A stretch of DNA of 64,000 nucleotides from Glandiceps talaboti (lineage: Eukaryota > Hemichordata > Enteropneusta > Spengelidae), in contig NC_135558.1 of the NCBI RefSeq assembly GCF_964340395.1, positions 18,000,271 through 18,064,270 on the forward strand, in the 5' to 3' direction. Under the pieces are notes generated by a model. That model worked only from the letters and a program-made list of their open reading frames with translations. It was not told the origin of the DNA and made no database searches. A program made the translations under genes and the position numbers. Position 1 is the stretch's first letter. Every line of letters starts with the position of its first letter. This document shows positions 12,293-24,678 of this stretch, one piece after another.

Positions 12293-15200
12293 ACCACTGG
12301 TATGTCTGTGTCTGTGCCTGTCTGTCTTTATCTCTGTCTCTCTGGAGGGGGCCTTTGTCTCTGTCTCGAGGGTGAGGGGGTGTGGTGGTGGCATCATCTG
12401 ATTTCCAAAAGGGAATTTTTCACTGTGGTCAACATATGTAGTCTGTAAGGTACACCACAACAGGGTGCCCTCACACATCAGACAACCCTTTCCACAGGCC
12501 AGTGAGGGCAGAGCAACATTGCTGGAAGCTGTGCAGCAGTTAAGCGTGCTCTTAGCAAACGCATGAAGTTTATCAGTGTTTCACATTTGATATTGCATGA
12601 TATTTGACTGTCTTGTTGTGACTGCTTATTGTTCTTTACAGGCACAGAATGAAAGGTGATATCACACTATGGAACCCTGGATGTGATCATGCCGGCATTG
12701 CAACTCAAGTTGTTGTGGAAAAGAAACTTTTTAGGGAAAAGAAATTGACGAGGCATGATTTAGGAAGAGATAAGTTTGTGGAAGAAGTCTGGAAGTGGAA
12801 AAATGAGTAAGCTACAACTTTATTTCTAATTTTTGCTCTCTTCAAAATATACTGTAGTAACATTAATTCCCCATGTTTGAATCACATCGTTTTGAATTAG
12901 TGCTTTCTCATCAATGGCGCAATAAAACTCATTACATAAAATAAAAATGCATAACTTATTCTTTTATTCAGGATGAAATTTTAATTTCCAATCTGACATT
13001 CGCCTTTAAAAGGGACAGCACTCCAGGAAATAGAGATGTTTTCATAAACTACGAGTACTGGAGAACTCCTAAGTGCCTTCTCCCTTCAGTGCAACATTTC
13101 TCATGAATATTCATTGTTCAACCATGAATATATTATTTCTGCTGACTCCCATGATGCATTAGCCCAAAGCAAAGATACCCTATAAATGCACAAGATCAAT
13201 TTGATGTTTCTCTGAAATCACAATTAATTGTAGGTGATGTAAAATCATGAAATGACTCCAGAACCCATGGTTTATGAAAATGACTTCATTTCCTGGAGTT
13301 GCATTTCTCTTTTAAGGGACCATATATTTGAGGAAAGAATGCATTTTCATAAACATTGGGTGCTGTTACATTATCAAAACATATACGGAATACTTTAGTA
13401 AGCTAAAGAGAATGGGAAACATATATGAAATTCAATGCATTGCATCTAATTATTTATAGGAAAGGAGATCGTATTTATGGACAATTGAAAGCTATGGGTT
13501 CTTCCTATGATTGGGACCGTGCTTGTTTCACCATGGATGATAAATTATCTAGAGCTGTTAAAGAGTCATTTATTCTTCTACATGAGGAAGGTGTCATTTA
13601 TCGTAGTAACAGATTAGTGAATTGGTCATGTAAACTGAACTCAGCTATCTCAGATATTGAGGTAAGTGTCTTGAATGTCTTCTGTGCCGAGGAATCTATC
13701 ATTCAAGTTGGGTTTTTTTTTCTAGAATTACTGCAGATATATTATTCCTGTTTTTTCCCAACGGGTAGTTTTTTTGTGTACAAACAATACCCTCAACCAC
13801 CCCCACCCCCCAACGCCCGACCCCCCAGTAGAAAGAGGATTAACAGATTATGAGTTCAAATTGTATATTGTTGAGTCGGATGCAATACTAAAGAACGCCG
13901 GACCCAATATATGTGTTTTATACCAAAGTCCATTTTATAGCTTGCACAAATTTGAAGGAGACAGTAATATTAAGTTTAGGAAAGGCTGTGGAAAGTTTAG
14001 CCCAGTTTCCTTTATATGAGATAGGTGAGCTGAATCAGGTGTTGAAGATTGATTAGATGTGAAACTAGTAGTCTAAGGATATTACAACCATCAATATGTA
14101 TTCAGTCTCTCCAAATATAAGAATCTCAGATGTCATTGAGTACAGTTAGTATCATGGCAAGTGTAACCATACTTCATGAAGTCCCATGCAGCGGTGAAGA
14201 TAAATATATGTCGCTTACTGGGAAACCTATGAAACAACTCAATGGAAGCCAGTAATCATGAAATAGCTGTCACTGCATTGTTACCATGTCAAACATGCAT
14301 GTACATCATAATGCCAAGTTTTGAAATTGAGTGTTTTTCATCACTAAATCTGTTGCATTTTTAGGTTGATAAAAAGGAATTACCAGGACGTACTCTCCTG
14401 CCAGTCCCAGGTTATGACAAGAAAATTGAGTTTGGTGTTTTAGTCTCATTTGCATACCCTGTCGAAGATTCAGGTATTAACACTTGTTATTTCAAAATAT
14501 TACTTTTTGTCTACCACTTTTTAAATGTATTATACCCAAAAAGGAGAGTGTGATAAAAAAAGAACAAGAATATTTAGTAGATATTCATTGCCTCAAATGT
14601 TCAGATTGCTGTAGGTTTGTGATTCCTAAAAAGTGATGCTTTAGAAGCCTGCCATCTTGAATAGTGCATTGTGGGATATACCAATTTTTTCATAATGTTA
14701 GTTGATAGTACTTGCTGACTAGTATAAACACAGCAATGGTAATACCCCATGGGACACACAGATGTAAGAAGAGCGCCCTCACAGTTGATTGTGGAAAGGA
14801 CTATTGAAAGAATGTAACTTACAGGATATTTCTTGTTTTATTCCCATAAGATGAGGAAGTCGTTGTTGCTACGACTCGTGTAGAAACCATGCTTGGAGAT
14901 ACAGCTGTTGCTGTGCATCCCAATGATGACAGATACAAACATCTCCATGGTAAACGTGTTGTACATCCATTCCGTAATGAAACATTGCCCATCGTCTGTG
15001 ATGAATTTGTTGAAATGGAGTTTGGTACCGGTACGTTGAATAAAATCATTTACATTTTATACTTGATGTAAATTTTAGATATTGTGTCTGTTTTTACCTA
15101 TTTTCTTTCTATCAGTTAATGAAATACCAATTTTAAAAATATTGTAATTTTCATTAATATAAACCCAAGGTATGCATGTATGGCAACTCCCCATCCAAGA

Positions 15201-18200
15201 AAACAAACAAAATATAAACAGCAAAAGCCAACACAAAATCAGTTCCCCACTTTGTCTTGAGTCTCCAAAATTTGTAGGACATACTCAGAATAAGATCTCA
15301 TCATGTCATTTTCCAGGATTCCATACAAGGTGTATTTAGATATTATTCCCAAATATCCGTCTTCGTTTAGCCAAGGAAAATATGAGTGACCTAAGGGGCC
15401 TAGTCACTATGAGTTGCAAAGTGAATAATGACAAAAACCTTAGGTGATGAGTATTTTCTGCTGAATGAAGAAAAATATTAGTAATTATATAATTATTTTG
15501 AAAATTTTGACTCTTATTTCGAGCGCAGTAATGACGTAGACTCGTATTGTCATGATGTCATGAGTGACCAGGGTATAAATTCCATATTTTTGGTTCAACT
15601 TGGCCTGTACATGGTAATCAACCTTCTGTTTAAATTTACCAAGAACTCTATAGGCTAGCACATGATTAGTAATGTTATGAAATTTTTGTGAAATTTTAGA
15701 GAAATAACTTTTTGTCAGATTTCTCCTTCCATACATTTAACAAGTCGTTGTCTTTGTTTTAAATACTAGGTGCTGTTAAAATCACACCAGCCCATGATCA
15801 TAATGATTACGACGTCGGCAAAAGACACGATTTACCTTTCCTTACAATGATAGACGACAACGGTAACATTACTGATGTCGGTCAACAGTTTGCTGTAAGT
15901 ATTGCTAACACAGAGATGAACATTGACATGGAGATATAACCTTTGTAATGCAGGTTGATGTAGGAGAATATATGATTGAAAGTATCAGAATCAGAATCAG
16001 AAGTAATTTATTCATCCCACTAGGGGAAATTAAAATGACACTCCTTGCAGGTAGAACAAAAATAAAAGCAATACAAAAGATAGCATTACATATATTACAC
16101 AACATACTAAAAACAATAATACAGTACTAAAAAGAGCGACAATGATTGCTGTTAAGAACTGAGATAGTGGATGGGACGAAAGACGATTTAAAACGATTGG
16201 TTTTAGCTGCTGGAGCACGGTATCTACCACTCCTTGAAATACGACGGTTGTAGAATTCTGCATATAGTGGATGGGAAGGGTCTTTCAGAACACTATGAGC
16301 CTTTGACATTATGCATTTGTTATATGTAGATAGAATCTATGCTTTCACTTTGTTTACCGATAATTTGGCTACCCTTTTTGATAATCTTGTTTCATCTTCC
16401 CAACCCAACAAACAATACCAAAGGTGAGAGCACTGCAAACAACAGAAGATGGATGTTTGATAGCATTAATTACTTCTGAATTATTAGGACAGAAAAATGT
16501 GACATTTCATAACGGTTGCATACTTTCGCAGTCGAAAGCTTTCAGCTTATATCATAACTAGCGAAAGCCCATAATCTCGTGCAGGGGAGATTCATTTGTG
16601 ACTGGCTGCCTCACGATGATATTGTAGATAGCGCCCTCTGCATGGAGAATGCGCATAGTATATAGGACACGCAACTTGTAGTTTTTGGATATTACCAGTT
16701 AACATCAGCAGGTTATTGAAAATAGATTGAACTTTACAGGCCCATGTTTCAGTCCCAGGTTCTCTTATCAGTGTTATCCTATCAGTGGAGCCATGAGGAT
16801 TACACAGGATTATTCTTTGCTTGTAGACCAAGTGTTTCTATAACTCTGCCAAATCCTTATCCCAAACTGGGCTTTTAACGAATGTCTTGCTATATGATAT
16901 CAGTACTTGAATTTGATATTAGTTAGTAAGTTGTATAATAATGTTTTGATACTTATTTCACAGGGTATGAAAAGGTTTGATGCACGTTATGCTGTTTTAG
17001 AAGCCTTGAAAGAGAAAGGTCTGTACAGGGATACCAAGGAGAATCCTATGGTTGTACCAATCTGTAGGTAAGTTTAGTCGAGAACCACTTTTACAAGATA
17101 TGAAAGCAAAGAATGATGACAAGTGCTTCAGTCTGTACTGCCCTCTACTTCAACAAACTTGAAATGAAGAATGTTGAATGGGAATGATGGATCCACGCTA
17201 CCAGACCTATATCATGCCTACCATTGCTATGGTAGGAGACCTGTGGGAACCGGTTCTAACTCTTACACCACCTTAGGCTTTAGGTCATGACCTTTTGTAG
17301 GTCATAGGTCATGGCCTCATTGCCAGATGAAGATGGCTGTCAGCCGTCGGAATATTGGAAGACTTTGATATGTTAGTGCACTTTTGACTGATGAAATTAT
17401 GATTTGTTGAGAATAGTACATAGTGAGTGAAATTATTCAAACATGTCCACTACTTGTATCAACACATTGAAAATATATCATTTAGCAAATCAGGTCGTAG
17501 TGTTTTGACCAGCGTTCTGTTTATTCAAAGTCATTGCAAAACAAGTTACATGATGTACTGTTCTTGTTTTCAGTTTGTTATTTTGATAATGATTTCTCTC
17601 TTTCATAGCTAGAGTTCATATATACAGAGATTTCAATGTATAACCGTGGAATTGTAAGCTAGTTGAGGGGTCTAGTTACAGTTTGGGTTAGGTTTGTACA
17701 TGTATTCCCTAACCCAAACCAAATCTATCTCTAATATTTGTTGTCCTGTGGATTACACAAATTAAGACTTGTCAGTGTTTTTATTAAGGATGGTAAGTAG
17801 GTAAAATCTACCAGAGTTAGTCAATCGTTTCACCAGGGTTCCCTATCAGTGTTTTTGTAATTGGCATTAAGTAGGTATGTAGGAACATGCGTTCCCCTGT
17901 ATTTTTACCAGGGTTCCCCCACCAATATTATGGCATACTGTATAGGAAACTATTCCAAGTTTACCTGATTTCCCCTTTTCTGTTACCGGGGTTCCTCAAC
18001 CTTAGCAAAAACTCTGCACTTAGTTTGTATAATCCACAGTACCATACAACAAATATCTATTCACTGTGTATTTCAATTAAAACTGACTGTATTTATACCT
18101 TGTTTTTGTAGTCGATCAAAAGACATAGTTGAACCACTGATCAAACCACAGTGGTACGTAGACTGTACTGATATGGCAAGGAATGCTGTAGAAGCTGTTG

Positions 18201-21200
18201 AGAAGGGAGACCTCAAGATTATACCAGATATGCACATCAAAACATGGAATGCATGGCTTACTAACATTAGGTAGGTTCTCTCCACCTATCAGGGCTCTCT
18301 TCATCACCTCTGCCAAAATGAATGGAGGCACTCATCATCTCTGCCAAGATGAATGGAACACTCATCATCTCTGCTGAGATGAATGGAGGCACTCTTAATC
18401 ACCTTTACCCCACATGATTTGCATCAAATTATTGACCAATCAGAAATGCTTATTTTTCAACCTGCAACTTTGTAGAAGCTGTAGCTTCACATGTACAGGA
18501 ACTGGACAAATGATAATATTTATATAACAAATCCGTGTATTCCACTGTAATGGTTTTTTTTCCACACATCTGACTTTTCCAGAGATTGGTGTATATCCCG
18601 TCAGTTGTGGTGGGGTCATCGTATCCCAGCATACTTTGTAACAATTGATGATCCAAACGTGCCAGCAGGTGATGTAAGTATACAAATGAATTCTATCATC
18701 TCTTGTACACTGGTAGCCTAGCTGCTAGACTGTCATGTTTTCTTTTGATATTAGGCGACTGAAGGTGCACATCGAGGGCATTTATACTCACCAGATAAAC
18801 TGTCATTGGGGGCTATTTGTCCAGAAACCTTCTGAGCCCAGATCCTTTTCTTTCTACAAGACTAGTATACTGGGATTTTCTGATCGTTCCACTTCAACTT
18901 TTGCCAATGACTTAAGCCTCATGTTTCTAGAAATCTAACAGTAAAAGCTAATATCCTACAAAGTTCCTATAACACTGCCATTCTTTTTGTGGGTAATGTT
19001 TTACATCAAAAATTCCATGTTCTTGAGAAGTGGTATTTCTTATTTTAGGGTTATTTCAACTATTTCATATTTTTTTGTCATAATCATTCTGTTTTGTTTA
19101 GTCCCTGTTAAAGTATCATTCAGTTGAAAGAAAACTTGGTCTGATGTTTACAGAAATGTAATTATTTATTGCAGGAGATTTCCTTTATGAATTTGACTCT
19201 GTTTGAATTTTGCGATGTTGGTCTGTTTATCCTTGATGTTTATTTCTATTTTTCTAAAATATTACATTGTTTGTTGTAAAGTATGACTGACTTCTTAATA
19301 TTCAGGACACAGATGGTAAATACTGGGTGAGTGGAAGAGACGAAGGTGAAGCTCGGAAGAAAGCTGCCAAGACGTTCAATGTCTCAGAAGACAAGATCTC
19401 ACTCAGACAAGGTGAGTTGTCAGTCTAGTCTCAAATCTTTAGTCTCTGTAACCTTTTTGCTAATTTCCATTATGTTACCATTGTCAAATACATCAAGCAT
19501 TGCTAGAAACAGATCAATTGTTTTGATAATTGCTTAGCTCAACCTTGACTGATCACTGTACATGTACACTGACTTGATGTCCATGTGTAAACAGTTCAAT
19601 TATTGTAATCAGTTGAGTTAACTCTATCGTCAGTGGTGGTACTGTGTACTCTGGCTTGATGTCCATATGTAAACAGTTTAAATCTAATTAATTGAGTTAA
19701 CTACTAATTGTTGATGGAACTGTACACTAACTTGATGTCCATAATTTTTATGTAAATAGTTTGATTCTAGTACTGACGCGGGTTAGTGCCCTGGACGGAT
19801 TTAACTGTGTTCCCTATTTTTGTTGAGGTTAAAACCATTTTCTAATATTTACTGTAAACATTTTACGAGATTCAACATACATTCTATGAGAAATTTGTGA
19901 TAATTTATTTACAGATGAAGATGTGTTGGACACTTGGTACTCATCAGCACTTTTCCCGTTCTCTATCTTTGGATGGCCAGATGAGGTAAATATTATCAAT
20001 TATTTTTTGCTGTTTTTTCTTGTAATATTTTTCATAGAGACAAGATACGTGAGATATAGTTATTGAAATTTGAACTTCTGGATCAAGTATTTATTTCATT
20101 ACTTTATCACCTAGTTTATGTGAACAGAATGTAAAGTTTAAGTGAATATGGTGACAACTCTATTGAAAAGACATGTTGTTTTTTGTGTTGTTTTAAAATT
20201 GTTTCCATAGAAACAACAACAGTTTAAGTCCATACTCTCATCCATAAAAACATTGGTATAAAATCCTTGCCAACATGTTTTCAAAAAATACCAGTAAAGA
20301 AGAATAATATATACACATTTCAAAAACTGGACAAGGTCACTCTTCCACAGTGAATGCTACAATTTGGCAGCCATTTTGAAAAAACAGTGTGCATAAACCT
20401 TAGACAATTTTGACAGCTTTAAAAAAAAATGTGTGATAAGCTGAGTGTTTTTTTCTGTTTGGTTTAAAAGAGAAGTGTTTAGAGATTTTCTGTGCAAAAT
20501 TAATTTGTGAAATTTAATTTACAACAAATATAACTTGATTTGTTTGACAGACTGAAGACTTCCAGGTGTTCTACCCAGGTGCACTACTAGAAACAGGACA
20601 CGATATCTTATTTTTCTGGGTGGCTAGAATGGTATTCTTTGGTCAGAAACTGTGTGGTAAACTTCCATTCAAGGAAGTCTATTTACATGCCATGGTTCGG
20701 GATGCACACGGAAGGAAGATGAGCAAGTCACTGGGAAATGTGATAGATCCATTGGATGTCATGCATGGAATATCATTGGAGGTAATTTAGGAGTCTTCTT
20801 ACCCCCTCATTGAATGGAATAGTCCCCTAGTCAAAGTGTTTGTATTAGGGCTTTTAGAATTATGCTTCTGTTTTAGGGGACACAGCAACAAGAATATACA
20901 AGAATAGCTATAGAGAGATTAAGAAGAGTGTATGAGAACGAGACAATGATGAAAATGTCAACATTTTGTGCCATGAATCATTAAAACTTGTTGCAGATGT
21001 GAAACGATCATTTCTCGTCAGTAAGCTATTTTTGACAAGAATCTGGCAACATTTTGTTTATCGTCAGGTAAAATTCCTTAGTTTAGAGCTCCACAGAGAA
21101 CTGTAATTTTTCGTCACCATCTACCATAAAAGTTATTCATACACCATTTGACTTTTCAGTGAAAGTTGTTTCTATGTATCGTCCATTATAGGGTCTATAT

Positions 21201-21453
21201 GCACAGTTGACAGATAGTAATTTAGATCTGAGAGAGATAGAGAGAGCCAAAGCTGGTCAGAAGGCAGATTATCCAACCGGTATACCGGAATGTGGTACTG
21301 ATGCATTGAGGTTTGCATTGTGTGCTTATACATCACAAGGTAAGATCAGGTGATGGAGAACTGTTTTCAACAATGTAATGTGATTCTTGGAATGGTTTTA
21401 TTACTAAATATATATATAGAGGATATGACAGGATTTTGGATGTATGAAAGTGG

Positions 21454-21503
<50 letters not shown>

Positions 21504-24500
21504 GTGGTGGTGGCGATGATGGTGGTGGTGGTGGTGGTGGTGGTGGTGATGATGGTGGTGGTGGTGGTGGTGGTGGTGGTGGTGGTGGTGGTGGTGATGA
21601 TGATGAATGTGTGTAAACAAGACTTAACACCATGTCATCCACTCTCTATGTAAACAGGTCGTGATATCAACTTAGATGTACTACGTGTTCAGGGATATCG
21701 TCATTTCTGTAACAAACTGTGGAATGTTACCAAGTTTGCCATGATGTCACTTGGTGACAACTATAAACCAGCACCTACTATCCAGGTATGTCAGATCTAT
21801 ACCCAGGTCAATAAATAATGATGTGTTTTCTAATTAATGTTTTAATATATAGGGAAGTGACAGATATTAGTGCATGAAGACTAGACAAGATATAAAGATT
21901 ACTTCTATCTGTTTTACACAGTTTACAATGGAATTCATGAAATCTGACACAAAACGTCTGCCGGTGTGAAAATCTTACTAATATTGCTACATTTTATCAT
22001 CTGTCATGACATACATTATCAACAATGCTATACTTTCTTTGCACTGAATGTAAACTACTATTATCAGTTACATGTACAAAGACAACACATGAAGGTTGGC
22101 GTGTCAATTCTGATATTTTTTAGAGTCAGTTGACTAAAAATGTAACAATTGTACTTGTGCCAAACACTCTCATGTGGAAATGTGAATTAGATTTTGTTGA
22201 GCCAGACTATTAGATATTTGTCTGGCCAGACAAAAAAATGTAGCACTGTTGGTAAGATTTTGTTGAGCCAAATGACATTTTGTTTCAGGTTTTGTGATTT
22301 GGAACTAACTTCCAATTACAACTTTTTACATATTTCAAAATTTGTTTATAATTTATAGAGTTCCAAATGAAACACTTGATGTAGTTTCACATTGTTTAGA
22401 AAGACATACATACCCATTTCTTGTTCATTGGCCACTTCTAAAGGTATATAGTTGACAGGGTCTGATTCTCTTATTAATATGGGTGTACATAAATTGTATT
22501 TAGCCCACAGGGTCTGAAAGTCTGGTTGACAAGTGGATGCTGAGCAGGATAGCCAACGCTGTGATGACTTGTGAGGCAGGATGGCCTGAGTATGATTTCC
22601 CAGCCATAACTACTTCCATCTATAATCTATGGTTATATGAACTATGTGATGTCTATGTGGTAAGAACTGTAACTACTTCCATCTATAATCTATGGTTATA
22701 TGAACTATGTGATGTCTATGTGGTAAGAACTGTAACTACTTCCATCTATAATCTATGGTTATATGAACTATGTGATGTCTATGTGGTAAGAACGTCTGAA
22801 ATACTGCAGATTTCGGAATAGCAAATTAAACATTAAAATCTGTGAATGATGTGATAACTATGTGGTAGTGAGGTTTTGGAAGTTCTAAAGATTTCAGAGA
22901 AGTATAGAAATTCAGTTTCGTGGGATTTGTATTTGGTTGTGAAGCACTGCAAGTACTATAGATTTCAAAATTGCATAAAAGTAACTATTTTAGTTGGCTA
23001 TGGTATAAAACCATCATTGTTACAGTATCGTTTGTGTCATAAGGGATATGAATATATTCAAACTGATGGAATCCCCAGTAGACTGTTTTTAGCATACAGT
23101 TTTGCCCATTCTATTCTGTTCTCCATCATGTTTGACAAGTTTTCCTGCAGCACCTCGATATTCCTCGCAACAGTGTCAGGGAAAGTGTATTTCTGTCTGC
23201 CTTGGTTCGTACTACCATGTTTGAGTGACCACAGGACAAGTTTGGATACTGGTTACCTTGTATTTCTGTAGCAATGCCCAGCAAGCTTGAGGCATCTTTG
23301 ACATATTTCCCATGACAGCTGGGGGTCACTTCCGTAGAGCTCCCTGTTCATGTGCTGACTCCTTTGAACATTGAGACATTTTCTGAGTTAACATACATGT
23401 CTCTCTTTCTCCTAGGAATACATGAAACCTATCATCCAAGGCACTGATGAGGCTGCCAAGGCAACTGTCCGTAATGTTCTCTATAATTGCCTAGATACGG
23501 GTCTCAAACTTATCAGTCCACTCATGCCGTTTGTCTCTGAGGAACTATGGCAACGGTTGCCAAGGAGATCAGAAAATGAGCCACCCAGTATATGCGTGAC
23601 AGCATACCCAGAGGCTAAAGATGTAAGTTAATTTACAGATATTATTAATAATAATATTCACTGTTTGTCGATTGCTAAAATTTAAACTTTCCTTCCAATT
23701 ATGTCTTATTTAAGGGCTAACTGTTTCAGTCAGCTACTGTGTAGCTGTTATAGAAATATTGTTGGGAACATTTGCTACATGCAATAATTTTTTCTTGATA
23801 TTGTACATTCATAAGTTTATCATATTGCCATGAGGTGATCTTATGTACGTAGCTATACTCCTTACAATTTATATGACCATATATGGATCAAGGAGAAATT
23901 TAATATTTGGTCTATAACAATGTTATGCCTCCACCACTATTTGTGAATGAAAAAATTGCTATCTGCAAAGAGGGTATTCTCCTGCCTTCACTTACAACAA
24001 GACTTGGCAAAAATGGTCTCTGGTTATAAGCCCCATTTGCAAAAAAAAAAAAAAAAAATCTTAGGCAGATCTTTGTGACTGAACTTGTACATTTTCTAGA
24101 TAGTGTTTTTAGCTTTTGATTCCTTTTCTGCACAAATATTGTTATTCATTTTTTCAACCATGTTTCCCAACATCTTCTTTTCATCGAACAGTTTTCATTC
24201 AGGAATGAACAGCTGGAACAAGATTTTGAGTTTGTTCAGAATGTTATCAAACAAATCCGTGTCATCAGAGCAGAGTATCAACTGACCAAACAAAAACCAG
24301 AAGGTAAGTCCATACCAAGGTAAAATCATTGTGATTGGTCAGGCAACATCAGCACCTGATTCATTAACCAATCAGAAGCAGACATCCTTATTCATCCAGG
24401 GTTTAGCCAATGACACATAACTACAATACAGTGTATGGGGGTTGGGGGTTGGGGGTTGGAGAGATGTGACTCAAACAAACAAACAAACTTTTGGTATGAA

Positions 24501-24646
24501 ATGGTAGTATACCAAGAGGGGCAGAATGTGTATGTAAATTAAATTCTAGATTGTCAATCGTACAAATTTCATACCTCCATTCCAAAGAGAAAATACAATA
24601 TTTTCATAATGAATCGATTACATGGTAGTACATTTTTCAGCATAAT

Positions 24647-24678
<32 letters not shown>

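Larger units (their letters stand above)
10465..13661 (+). other. VARS1: VARS exons 3-6: first Rossmann half with HIGH motif
   Basis: Exons 10465-10565, 11739-11872, 12642-12806 and 13460-13661. They encode [19 protein letters not shown], then [15 protein letters not shown], which holds the class I HIGH signature (as HLGH), then [33 protein letters not shown] and [14 protein letters not shown]. All are near-identical to human VARS1. Intron 4 (11873-12641) contains a large (TG)n/(TCTG)n/(ATGT)n block. Confidence 0.97.
14365..18673 (+). other. VARS1: VARS exons 7-12: CP1 editing domain
   Basis: Exons 14365-14473, 14851-15030, 15770-15894, 16964-17067, 18112-18270 and 18583-18673. Conserved blocks are [27 protein letters not shown] (editing pocket, split across the exon 8/9 junction), [12 protein letters not shown], and [16 protein letters not shown] at the return into the Rossmann fold. 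The ValRS/IleRS/LeuRS editing site lies here by family knowledge. The HD..DY residues are present, so editing should be active. Intron 9 holds a LINE fragment. Confidence 0.95.
19306..21785 (+). other. VARS1: VARS exons 13-17: second Rossmann half with KMSKS
   Basis: Exons 19306-19411, 19915-19985, 20551-20781, 21192-21339 and 21658-21785. They encode [43 protein letters not shown] (the ATP-binding KMSKS loop at 20716-20730) and [20 protein letters not shown]. Intron 16 contains a (GAT)n/(GGT)n triplet array at about 21450-21605, which produces long spurious ORFs on both strands. Confidence 0.96.

Noticed and set aside
11735-12478. 247-codon minus-strand ORF full of THTHTH/TDRQ repeats
   Set aside because: It is produced by the compound (TG)/(TCTG)/(ATGT) microsatellite and overlaps VARS exon 4 on the opposite strand.
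21333-21653. Poly-His, poly-Asp/Gly and poly-Met/Val ORFs
   Set aside because: They are all frames of the GAT/GGT triplet array inside VARS intron 16; the flanks are intronic on both sides.
22508-22510. CAG as acceptor for VARS exon 18
   Set aside because: It would start the exon out of frame with exon 17. The TAG at 22501-22503 restores phase and gives [11 protein letters not shown], which matches the family.
22876-23271. 131-codon plus-strand ORF after VARS exon 18
   Set aside because: It lies wholly in intron 18, has no match to VARS and no splice support.
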